DNA of 64,000 bases, taken from assembly GCA_016432725.1 (NCBI GenBank), contig JACJDG010000003.1, forward strand, positions 620,001 to 684,000, read 5' to 3'. Shown here in pieces: positions 1 to 7,473 of the stretch; within the stretch, counting starts at the first letter, position 1; each line of letters opens with the position of its first letter. Under the pieces are notes generated by a model that saw only the letters and a program-made list of their open reading frames with translations, was not told the DNA's origin and ran no database searches. Made by a program: the position numbers and the translations under genes. This DNA is from Streptomyces sp. DHE7-1 (lineage in GTDB: Bacteria > Actinomycetota > Actinomycetes > Streptomycetales > Streptomycetaceae).

Positions 1-26
1 GGCTGGGAGTTGGTCCGTGCCTGACT

Positions 27-45
27 GATAGGAAAGTTTCCTATC
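27..45. promoter_or_regulatory. 19-bp perfect palindrome, candidate operator
   Basis: The sequence GATAGGAAA-G-TTTCCTATC is a perfect dyad with 9-bp arms around one central base. It lies about 80 bp beyond the stop of the leftward transporter gene, so it more likely controls a gene outside the left edge. An A-tract/T-tract dyad of this size is typical of a dimeric repressor site. The regulator family cannot be assigned from this window. Confidence 0.5.
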
Positions 46-123
46 GTGTGCGGCGGGGACCTGTAACCCGTCCGGCGCGAAGTTCGTAGGATCGAACAGT
101 CCGCTTCGCGGGCCCCCGGGGAC

Positions 124-1668
124 TCAGCCCCGCGGCGCCCCGGCCCGCTCCCGCGCGAAGGCGTACAGCTCCTTCGAGGTGGTGATCAGCTCCCGCCGCT
201 CCTCCTGCGAACCGACCATCGGCTGCGAGCCCTTGAGCGGCACCTGGGCGCTCTCCGGCAGGAACTTCACCGTCAGCAGGCCGATCGCGCCGGCCAGCAT
301 CAGGTAGTAGGCCGGCATCAGGTCGTCACCGGTGGCGCCGACCAGCGCGGCGGTGACCAGCGGTGTGGTGCCGCCGAACGCGGCGACGGCGATGTTGAAG
401 CCGATGCCCATGGCCGCGTAGCGGACGGCGGTCGGGAAGAGCGCGGGCAGGGTGGCCGCGCTGGGTGCGGCGAAGCAGGCCAGCAGGGTGGACAGCAGCA
501 GCACGCCGAGGATCGGCGGCCAGGTCCCCTCCGCCTTGATCAGCAGGAACGCGGGAACGGCCAGCACGATCATGGCGGCCGCGGCGACGGCGTACAGCGG
601 GCGCCGTCCGACGCGGTCGCTGAGCCGGCCGAGGAAGGTGATCAGCAGGACGATCCACACCATGCCGATCAGCACCAGGACGTCGGCGGAGCCGCTGGAG
701 CGGTGCAGCGTCTCGGTCTGATAGGTCGGCAGATAGCCGGTGACCATGTAGTTGGTGACGTTGTAGAGCAGCACCAGGCCCATGCAGACGAGCAGGGCGG
801 GCCAGTGGTTCTTGACGATGTCCTTGAACTCGCTGCCCGCGGACTCCTGCGCCAGGCTCTTCTCGTGGTCGTCCAGCTGCTGCTGGAAGGCCGGCGACTC
901 CTCCAGCTTGAGCCGCATGTAGAGGCCGATCACGCCGAGCGGCCCGGCGATCAGGAAGGGGACCCGCCAGCCCCAGGAGAGCATCTGGGCGTCGGTCAGC
1001 ATCAGGTTCAGCGCGGTCACCAGGGCGGAGCCGAGGGCGTAGCCGACGAAGGTGCCGAAGTCGAGCCAGCTCGAGAGGAATCCGCGCCTGCGGTCCGGCG
1101 AGTACTCGGCGACGAACGTGGTGGCGCCGCCGTACTCGCCGCCGGTGGAGAAGCCCTGCACCATACGGGCCAGCAGGAGCAGCACCGGAGCGGCGATGCC
1201 GATGGTGGCGTAGCCGGGAATGATTCCGATGGCGAAGGTTCCGGCCGCCATCATGATCATGGTGGTCGCGAGCACCTTCTGCCGGCCGACACGGTCACCG
1301 AGCGGCCCGAAGACCAGGCCGCCGAGGGGTCGCACGACGAAGGCGGCGGCGAAAGTCGCGAAGGAGGAGATCACCTGGGCCGCCGGGGAGGCGCCGGGGA
1401 AGAACACCTTGCCGATGGTGGCGGCGAGGTAGCTGTAGACGCCGAAGTCGAACCACTCCATGCAGTTGCCGAGCGCGGAGGCGCCGACCGCGCGCCTGAG
1501 CAGCGGCGGCTCGACGACCTGGACGTCGTCCTTGCGGAAGGCCCGGCGGTTGCGGCGCAGCCTGCGGGTCAGCTCCTCGCGGACCTGGCGCGGCATTTCC
1601 GCGACGGCCCTCGGAGTCCTCGGCCTCGCCCCGGCCCGGCGCTCGCCCTCAGGCGTCACCCCGCTCAT
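124..1668 (-). CDS. MHS-family MFS transporter (ProP/ShiA-like)
   Basis: A 514-residue cytoplasmic-membrane proton symporter of the metabolite:H+ symporter branch of the major facilitator superfamily. After a basic, Arg-rich cytoplasmic head of about 55 residues come roughly 12 hydrophobic segments. The MFS loop 2-3 signature GPLGDRVGRQ lies at residues 121-130, and the family motif GEYGGA follows further on; a second DRVGRRP loop lies in the C-terminal half. The ATG at 1668 is chosen because AGGGAGG sits just upstream; a longer open frame to 1779 lacks such a site. The substrate (betaine/proline, dicarboxylate or aromatic acid) cannot be told. It stands alone, divergent from the aldo/keto reductase. 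Confidence 0.9.
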   Translation of the reverse strand: MSGVTPEGERRAGARPRTPRAVAEMPRQVREELTRRLRRNRRAFRKDDVQVVEPPLLRRAVGASALGNCMEWFDFGVYSYLAATIGKVFFPGASPAAQVISSFATFAAAFVVRPLGGLVFGPLGDRVGRQKVLATTMIMMAAGTFAIGIIPGYATIGIAAPVLLLLARMVQGFSTGGEYGGATTFVAEYSPDRRRGFLSSWLDFGTFVGYALGSALVTALNLMLTDAQMLSWGWRVPFLIAGPLGVIGLYMRLKLEESPAFQQQLDDHEKSLAQESAGSEFKDIVKNHWPALLVCMGLVLLYNVTNYMVTGYLPTYQTETLHRSSGSADVLVLIGMVWIVLLITFLGRLSDRVGRRPLYAVAAAAMIVLAVPAFLLIKAEGTWPPILGVLLLSTLLACFAAPSAATLPALFPTAVRYAAMGIGFNIAVAAFGGTTPLVTAALVGATGDDLMPAYYLMLAGAIGLLTVKFLPESAQVPLKGSQPMVGSQEERRELITTSKELYAFARERAGAPRG

Positions 1669-1943
1669 GGGCGCCTCCCTTCCCACTGCCCGCCGGCCGG
1701 CCCCCGATCGGCCGGCACCTCTCACCGCGTGCCCACCCGTCTGCCCCGCTTCGCACCCGCCACACAGCAAAGTGATCACCCCGACGGCCCGACACCGGGT
1801 GCCACGCGCAGCCGCATTCAGAAGCCGGGCCGCTCAATGCCATGACAGGCGGTGGTTGGACTTACGAATCATGGAGGCGCAGGGTGGACGTGCCCCCTCG
1901 CACACCAAGGGCACCCCCTACGGCACCACCCGGAGACGACCCG

Positions 1944-2987
1944 ATGAACCACGTCGCGGACCCCGCTCGCTACGACGGCACCATGCGCTACCGGCGCACC
2001 GGCCGCTCGGGACTGGACCTCCCGCTCCTGTCCCTGGGCTACTGGCACAACTTCGGCGACGACCGCCCCTTCGAGACCCAGCGCGAGATCGCGCTGCGCG
2101 CCTTCGACCTCGGGATCACCCACCACGACCTGGCCAACAACTACGGCCCGCCGTACGGCGCCGCCGAGATCAACTTCGGCCGGCTGCTGCGCCGCGACCT
2201 CGCGCCGTACCGGGACGAGCTGGTGATCTCCACCAAGGCGGGCTGGGACATGTGGCCCGGCCCCTACGGGCAGGGCGGCGGCTCCCGCAAGTACGTGCTG
2301 GCCTCGCTGGACCAGTCGCTGAGCCGCATGGGCGTCGACTACGTGGACATCTTCTACTCGCACCGGCTGGACGCGACCACGCCGCTGGAGGAGACGATGG
2401 GCGCGCTGGACACCGCCGTCCGCCAGGGCAAGGCGCTGTACGTCGGCATCTCCTCCTACGACGCCGAGCGCACCCGGCAGGCCGCCGCCATCCTGCGCGA
2501 GCTGGGCACGCCGCTGCTGATCCACCAGCCGTCGTACAGCATGCTCAACCGCTGGATCGAGACCGACGGCCTGCTGGACACGGCCGAGGAGGAGGGCTTC
2601 GGCGTGATCGGGTTCACGGCGCTCGCCCAGGGGCTGCTCACCGGCCGCTACCTGGAGGGTGTGCCCCAGGACTCGCGGGCCGCCGCCGGCAAGTCCTTCG
2701 ATCCGGCCTGGCTGACCGAGGACATGCGGAGCCGGCTGCGGGCCCTGAACGACGTCGCCGCGCGCCGCGGGCAGAGCCTCGCGCAGCTCGCCCTGGCCTG
2801 GGCGCTGCGCGACGAGCGGGTCACCTCGCTGGTCATCGGCGCCTCGCGCACCGAACAGCTCGAACAGAACGTGGCCGCGCTGGAGAACCTCGAGTTCAGC
2901 GCCGAGGAACTGGCCGAGATCGACAAGCTGGCCACCGACGGCGGCGTGGACCTGTGGCGGGAGGCGCGCCAGGGAACCCTCGGGTGA
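1944..2987 (+). CDS. Aldo/keto reductase, YghZ-like
   Basis: A 347-residue cytoplasmic NADPH-dependent oxidoreductase with the (beta/alpha)8 aldo/keto reductase fold. The catalytic tetrad is visible as Asp62 and Tyr67 (HHDLANNYG), Lys98 (STKAG) and His140 (FYSHR). The Y-x-x-G-x-A-E segment after Tyr67 and the C-terminal cofactor region (VIGASRTEQLEQN) match the subfamily of E. coli YghZ, which reduces L-glyceraldehyde 3-phosphate and methylglyoxal. The real substrate here is inferred only. The ATG at 1944 follows GGAGA; the frame is open upstream to 1842 but that stretch is low-complexity and unlike the family. Intact and monocistronic, divergent from the transporter. Confidence 0.9.
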   Translation: MNHVADPARYDGTMRYRRTGRSGLDLPLLSLGYWHNFGDDRPFETQREIALRAFDLGITHHDLANNYGPPYGAAEINFGRLLRRDLAPYRDELVISTKAGWDMWPGPYGQGGGSRKYVLASLDQSLSRMGVDYVDIFYSHRLDATTPLEETMGALDTAVRQGKALYVGISSYDAERTRQAAAILRELGTPLLIHQPSYSMLNRWIETDGLLDTAEEEGFGVIGFTALAQGLLTGRYLEGVPQDSRAAAGKSFDPAWLTEDMRSRLRALNDVAARRGQSLAQLALAWALRDERVTSLVIGASRTEQLEQNVAALENLEFSAEELAEIDKLATDGGVDLWREARQGTLG

Positions 2988-3013
2988 TTCCTGGCACTGA
3001 GTGACACGGGGCA

Positions 3014-3041
3014 TAGACATAAGGGAAAAGTCGGACATAAT
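3014..3041 (+). promoter_or_regulatory. Candidate housekeeping-type promoter
   Basis: An AT-rich patch in an otherwise GC-rich gap carries TAGACA (3014-3019) and CATAAT (3036-3041) separated by 16 bp, a fair match to the streptomycete principal sigma factor consensus. It lies about 47 bp upstream of the small zinc-ribbon gene at 3088. Transcription start not shown. Confidence 0.45.
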
Positions 3042-3087
3042 AGAAGTCATCCGGACCGCGACCGCGACTCGAGGAGCCGCTCCCCGT

Positions 3088-3270
3088 ATGGCTTACGGAG
3101 CCCACCACAGCCCCTTCCCGCCGCCCCACCCCGACCTGGGCCTCGCCCGTCACTGCGAGCACTGCCTCGGCTGGGGAACCGTCGTCACCCGCGACGGTGA
3201 GCACGAACTGTGCCGCACCTGTCAGCCCGATCCGCACGACGGCGAGCGCGGCCCCGGGTCCGTCTCCTAG
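3088..3270 (+). CDS. Small zinc-ribbon-like protein
   Basis: A 60-residue protein with two CxxC pairs, Cys23/Cys26 (HCEHC) and Cys42/Cys45 (CRTC), separated by 15 residues, the arrangement of a small treble-clef or rubredoxin-like zinc ribbon. The rest is Pro/His-rich at the start and polar at the end, with no membrane segment. The ATG at 3088 has GAGGAG about 11 bp upstream and a good promoter candidate at 3014-3041. Short proteins of this kind are common in Streptomyces but I cannot name a function. A longer open frame from 3001 is less likely because it would include the promoter. Confidence 0.7.
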   Translation: MAYGAHHSPFPPPHPDLGLARHCEHCLGWGTVVTRDGEHELCRTCQPDPHDGERGPGSVS

Positions 3271-3383
3271 CCACCCCACCGCACCTGCTCGAACCGGGAC
3301 CCCGAACGGCCGTGCGCCGCGAAGGGTTAAGATCCCGGTAACGGTTTCCCCAAGAAACCTTCAAATCGAGCAGGGGGGCGGTC

Positions 3384-3869
3384 ATGGGCGCAGCACGCAC
3401 CAGCAGTACGCCGTTGCCGGGAATCGGTGTGCGGTACGACCTGACGACGCGGGAGCGGCGGCGCCTGTCGGTGGTGGCCCACCGCGACGGCGCGAGAACG
3501 CTCAGCGCGTACCAGGGCGACGATCCCGACGCCTGCGCCCTGTCCGCGCGCCTCACCGGCGGAGAGGCGCAGGCGCTGGCCGAGGCGCTCCAGCCGACGC
3601 ACCACAGCCCCAACCTGCTCTCCACCACGGAGCTGGGCCTGGTGGCCGAGCGGATCGAGCTGTCCGGGGTCTCCCACTGGAACGGCCGGCTGCTCGGCGA
3701 CACACGGATGCGCACCGAGACCGGGGTCTCCATCGTGGCCGTGCTGCGGCGCGCCGAGGCGATCCCCTCGCCCGGTCCCGGATTCCGGCTGGCCGGCGGG
3801 GACACACTCATCGTGATCGGCACCCGCGAGGGCGTCGACGCGGCCGCCGTCGTCCTCGGCCGGGAGTGA
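3384..3869 (+). CDS. TrkA-C (RCK-C) regulatory subunit, KhtT-like
   Basis: A 161-residue soluble protein. The C-terminal half (about residues 85-160) is a TrkA-C/RCK-C ligand-binding domain, seen in the run GVSIVAVLRR followed by FRLAGGDTLIVIGT. The first 80 residues lack an NAD-binding Rossmann signature. This size and layout match KhtT-type subunits, which gate a KhtU potassium/proton antiporter; c-di-AMP is a known ligand for some family members. The antiporter gene starts 5 bp after the stop, so the two are almost certainly cotranslated as one complex at the inner face of the membrane. Upstream, GGTTTC and GAAACC form a small inverted repeat (3343-3359). Confidence 0.8.
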   Translation: MGAARTSSTPLPGIGVRYDLTTRERRRLSVVAHRDGARTLSAYQGDDPDACALSARLTGGEAQALAEALQPTHHSPNLLSTTELGLVAERIELSGVSHWNGRLLGDTRMRTETGVSIVAVLRRAEAIPSPGPGFRLAGGDTLIVIGTREGVDAAAVVLGRE

Positions 3870-3874
3870 CGCGG

Positions 3875-5139
3875 ATGCATTCCTCCGCGGTCTTCCTCAT
3901 CGAATTCGGCGCGATCATCCTCGGCCTGGGGCTGCTGGGCCGGCTCGCCGCGCGCCTGAGCTTCTCCCCCATCCCCCTGTACCTGCTGGCCGGGCTGGCC
4001 TTCGGCGAGGGCGGGCTGCTGCCGCTCGGCGCCAGCGAGGAGTTCGTGGCGATCGGCGCCGAGATCGGCGTCGTCCTGCTGCTGCTGATGCTCGGCCTGG
4101 AGTACACCGCGAGCGACCTGGTCTCCAACCTCAGGACCCAGTACCCGGCCGGGATCGTCGACGCCACCCTCAACGCGCTGCCCGGTGCCGTCATGGCGCT
4201 GCTGCTCGGCTGGGGGCCGATCGCCGCCGTCGTCCTCGCCGGCATCACCTGGATCTCCTCCTCCGGTGTCATCGCCAAGGTCCTCGGCGACCTCGGCCGG
4301 ATAGGCAACCGGGAGACCCCGGTGATCCTCAGCATCCTGGTGCTGGAGGACCTGTCGATGGCGGTCTACCTGCCGGTCGTCACCGCGCTGCTGGCCGGGA
4401 CCGGTCTCGCGGCGGGCAGTGTCACGCTGGCCGTGGCCCTCGGCGTCGCCGGGCTGGTCCTGCTGCTGGCGGTGCGGTTCGGGCGGCACATCTCCCGCTT
4501 CGTCTCCAGCGACGATCCGGAGAAGCTGCTGCTCGTCGTGCTGGGACTGACCCTGCTGGTGGCCGGCGTGGCCCAGCAGCTCCAGGTCTCGGCGGCGGTC
4601 GGCGCGTTCCTGGTCGGCATCGCGCTCTCCGGCGAGGTCGCCGAGGGCGCGCACAACCTGCTCGCGCCGCTGCGGGACCTGTTCGCCGCGGTGTTCTTCG
4701 TCTTCTTCGGCCTGCACACCGACCCGGCGAGCATCCCGCCGGTCCTGCTCCCCGCCCTGGCCCTGGCGGTCGTCACGACGCTGACGAAGATCGCGACCGG
4801 CTACTGGGCGGCGCGCCGGGCGGGCGTCTCCGCGAAGGGCAGATGGCGGGCCGGCGGCACCCTGGTGGCCCGAGGCGAGTTCTCCATCGTCATCGCCGGT
4901 CTCGCGGTGACCGCGGGCATCGACTCCGACCTGGGCCCGCTGGCCACCGCCTACGTCCTCATCCTGGTCGTCCTCGGTCCCCTCACCGCCCGGTACACGG
5001 AACCCGTCGCCCGCCGGCTCGCCGGCCTGGGCGGCCGTCGTCCGGAACCGGCGGCCGGGCCCGCCGCGGACGACGACGCGTCACTCGCCGGGAGGCCGAG
5101 CCCGCGCTGCGGGACCCGGACACGGTCGGCCGTCCCTGA
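3875..5139 (+). CDS. Cation:proton antiporter, KefB/KhtU-like (frame break near the 3' end)
   Basis: An integral membrane K+(Na+)/H+ antiporter of the CPA2 family with about 12 hydrophobic helices, including the glycine-rich LAARLSFSPIPLYLLAG entry helix and the VGAFLVGIALSG and LVARGEFSIVI segments typical of KefB. It follows its KhtT-like regulator by 5 bp. The frame from the ATG at 3875 has no stop until 5563, far inside the opposite-strand gene. Losing one base near 5040-5090 moves it to the frame ending at 5139, giving about 421 residues, the usual family size. I take the end as 5139. No GSH-binding TrkA-N domain is fused. Confidence 0.8.
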
Positions 5140-5187
5140 CCCGGGCACCGGGAGGCAGGGGCCCGCACCCCTCAGCCGCCGCACCCC

Positions 5188-6411
5188 TCAGCCGCCGCGC
5201 CGCTCACCGCCCCGTGCGTGCAGGTACTCCAGGGCGTCCAGCACCACGGTGCGGCGGTACCAGGAGCGCCATGCCGCCAGGTCGGCGGCCACCTCGTCGA
5301 GGGCGGCCTCCTGGCCCCGGTCCAGCCAGACGCCCGGCTCCGCCCGGTGCACGCAGACCACTCCCTTGCAGTCCCCCGCGGCCGTCGTCATCGGGGTGCC
5401 GTGCACGGCACGGCTGCCCGCGGCGAGCGTGGCCCGGCCGACGGGGTGCCCGGCCAGCCCGGGATCGGCGGCCACGTCGGCCACGGTCACCGGCCCGCCG
5501 GCCGCCCGGGCCCGGGCGCACACCGCGGGCGGACCGCAGACCAGCGCGAGGCAGTCGCGGTAGGCGGCGTCCAGCGCGTGGTGGGCCTCCAGGACGAGGG
5601 CCTCCTCGCGGGTGTGGTCGGTCAGGTGGATCTCCGCCGCGTCCGCGTCCGTCAGGGTCACCGCCGCGTACACGGCCGCCTTGAGCACCTGCCGGCGGTC
5701 GCGCACGTCCACCCGGCCGGACGGCGCGAGGCCGAGGACGGGCGGCGGCAGGTGCCGGCGGCCGGGGAACCACTCCCCCGGCGTGTGCGGCGCCGGCGCG
5801 CTCACCACCGCCGCGGCCAGCACCCGCAGCGGCACGTTGTGATGCTGGGAGCCGTCCCGGAGCAGGGCGAACGCCTCCTCGGGGCCGGTCAGGCCGTAAC
5901 GGGCGAGCAGCATGCCCTGGGCCATGCCGATGAGCCCGCTGGTGCGCGCCTTCGCCCGCAGCCCGAACACCTCGCTGCGCACGTCCTCCGGCAGCGCCTC
6001 CGCCGCTCCGGGCCGCGGTCCGGCGGCCGCCGCGCGGCGTACGGCGGCCAGGGCCGCCTCCAGCGTGGGGCACAGCCGGACGCCCGGCAGTTCGGCGGCC
6101 GTGAGCACGCCGCGCACCTCGGGGCGGGCGCCGCTGACCAGGACCGGTCCGGTCCCGAGGTGCCGGGTGCGGGCGTCCAGGGCGTCCCGGACCTCGGCGC
6201 TCATCCGGCTGACGCCCGAGACGTCCAGAACGAGGCGCAGCCCGCGCCGGTCGGCGCGCGCCAGCCGCAGGTCGAGTTCACGGCCGAGCATGCCGGCGCC
6301 GTGCCTATCGAGGGCCCCCGACAGGCACAGAACCACGGCCCGGTCGGCCACCGGCAGCACGGCCGGACGGGCGCCCGCCGTCATGGCGCGCGACCCGCGG
6401 GATCCATCCAC
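5188..6411 (-). CDS. STAS-ANTAR-GAF regulator
   Basis: A 407-residue cytoplasmic signalling protein. Residues about 20-125 form a STAS domain like anti-sigma-factor antagonists (AVVLCLSGALD, then LVLDVSGVSRMS, with Ser/Met at the usual phospho-site region). Residues about 148-203 are an ANTAR RNA-binding module (IGMAQGMLLARYGLTGPEEA). The last 150 residues form a GAF-like sensor domain. ANTAR proteins bind paired hairpins in nascent RNA and antiterminate; the STAS part suggests control by an RsbW-type kinase such as the one encoded at 7007. The start is uncertain: GTG at 6411 or ATG at 6384, neither with a strong ribosome site. Confidence 0.8.
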   Translation of the reverse strand: MDGSRGSRAMTAGARPAVLPVADRAVVLCLSGALDRHGAGMLGRELDLRLARADRRGLRLVLDVSGVSRMSAEVRDALDARTRHLGTGPVLVSGARPEVRGVLTAAELPGVRLCPTLEAALAAVRRAAAAGPRPGAAEALPEDVRSEVFGLRAKARTSGLIGMAQGMLLARYGLTGPEEAFALLRDGSQHHNVPLRVLAAAVVSAPAPHTPGEWFPGRRHLPPPVLGLAPSGRVDVRDRRQVLKAAVYAAVTLTDADAAEIHLTDHTREEALVLEAHHALDAAYRDCLALVCGPPAVCARARAAGGPVTVADVAADPGLAGHPVGRATLAAGSRAVHGTPMTTAAGDCKGVVCVHRAEPGVWLDRGQEAALDEVAADLAAWRSWYRRTVVLDALEYLHARGGERRGG

Positions 6412-6656
6412 ACGTACATGCCACGATCCGGTCGGCGCGGACCCGTGTCCGCCGCCGGCCGACTCCTTTTCTCACCTTGTTCTCAGCCGTCTGGAAACGG
6501 CAACCGGAGACCGGACGGCCGGGGTGGCGACCGGCGTCGCGGCCCACGGCGGGACGAGTCGAACCTGGCGCGATGGGGGAGATCTGGTTTGGACCGGGTC
6601 AGAGCGGCAAACCGGATGTCGACCGCACACCGGAACGACGATGGGAGTGACCACCC

Positions 6657-6830
6657 ATGGCTGGCAACCAGAAGGCAAAGGCCAAGGCGGAGCAGGCCAA
6701 GGGCAAGGCCAAGGAGGCCGTGGGCCGCGCCGTCGGGAACGAGCGCATGGAGGCGGAGGGCCGCATGGAAGGCGCGCGCGGCGACGCCCGGCAGGCCAAG
6801 GAGAAGGGCAAGGACGCCTTCAAGCACTGA
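6657..6830 (+). CDS. CsbD-like stress protein
   Basis: A 57-residue, highly charged, Lys/Ala/Glu-rich protein with no hydrophobic core, made of the repeated A-K-A-K-A-E-Q-A-K-G pattern and ending in DAFKH. Length and composition match the CsbD family, small general-stress proteins first described in Bacillus as sigma-B targets and abundant in actinomycetes. Its biochemical role is unknown. GGGAGTGA lies 7-14 bp upstream of the ATG. It sits between a STAS regulator and an RsbW-like kinase gene, consistent with membership in the same stress regulon. Confidence 0.8.
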   Translation: MAGNQKAKAKAEQAKGKAKEAVGRAVGNERMEAEGRMEGARGDARQAKEKGKDAFKH

Positions 6831-6910
6831 CGAGCACCGAACCGGATCAGCACGCCGGGGCAGGCCGTGGAGATCGATCGACCCGATGTCCACGACCTGT
6901 CCCGGTTCGC

Positions 6911-6934
6911 GTGTATCGACCCTTCGGTGGGTAT
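6911..6934 (+). promoter_or_regulatory. Candidate sigma-B-type stress promoter
   Basis: GTGT at 6911-6914, a 14-bp spacer and GGGTAT at 6929-6934 fit the published SigB/SigH-group pattern of Streptomyces, GNNT-N14-16-GGGTAY. It lies about 73 bp upstream of the RsbW-like kinase start. Pattern match by eye only. Confidence 0.4.
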
Positions 6935-7006
6935 CCGCGACAAGGACGGCACGAGCCTCTCAGATCAGGAAGGGACCCCGACCCCGGAGGAAGAGGGCAA
7001 CGAGGT

Positions 7007-7455
7007 ATGGACATCCACCTGTCGACTCACACGGCCACACGGGCCCGCCCCGGGCCCCTGCGGGACAGCCGCACCTGGGACCTGGGCGCGCCCTGCATAG
7101 CCGAGGCGAGGGACGCGGTCGGCGCCCTCCTGGCACGGGCTCGTCCCGCACCGGGCCGGCGCGCGGTCCAGGATGCCCAGCTCGTCGTGAGCGAGCTCGT
7201 CACCAACGCCGTCAAGCACGCTCCCGGCCCGTGCGCGCTCCGGCTGGAGCTGACGCCGGGCGCCACCGCGCTGAGCATCACGGTCGTCGACACCTCCCCC
7301 GACCTGCCCCGGCAGCCCCCGCCCGACCCTGGCCGGGTGGGCGGGCACGGACTGCTCCTGGTGAACATGCTCAGCGGCGGACTGGAGGTCACCCCCTGCC
7401 GCGCGGCAAGCGCGTCACCGCCACCGTCGCCCTGCACAGCGGCGCCGCCGGGTGA
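7007..7455 (+). CDS. RsbW-like ATP-binding anti-sigma kinase (frame break near 7396)
   Basis: A small GHKL-fold serine kinase of about 149 residues. The N box is at residues 61-72 (VSELVTNAVKHA, Asn67 binding Mg-ATP) and the G box at 111-121 (VGGHGLLLVNM). Proteins of this type hold sigma factors or phosphorylate STAS antagonists. The frame from ATG 7007 runs to codon 130, then a C run at 7392-7396 appears to have lost one base; the next frame supplies the expected final strand (RGKRVTATVALHSG) and a stop at 7455. AACGAGG lies upstream of the ATG. The phosphatase gene ends convergently at 7474, so the three neighbours may form a partner-switching set. Confidence 0.8.
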
Positions 7456-7473
7456 CGCGCGGCGGCGCCCGGC

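Noticed and set aside
1842..1943. Upstream start for the aldo/keto reductase
   Set aside because: The extra 34 residues are Pro/Arg-rich and unlike the family, and the internal ATG has a better ribosome site.
3300..3383. A ydaO-type c-di-AMP riboswitch ahead of the KhtT-like gene
   Set aside because: The 113-bp gap is short and I could not find the conserved riboswitch core; only a 6-bp inverted repeat is present.
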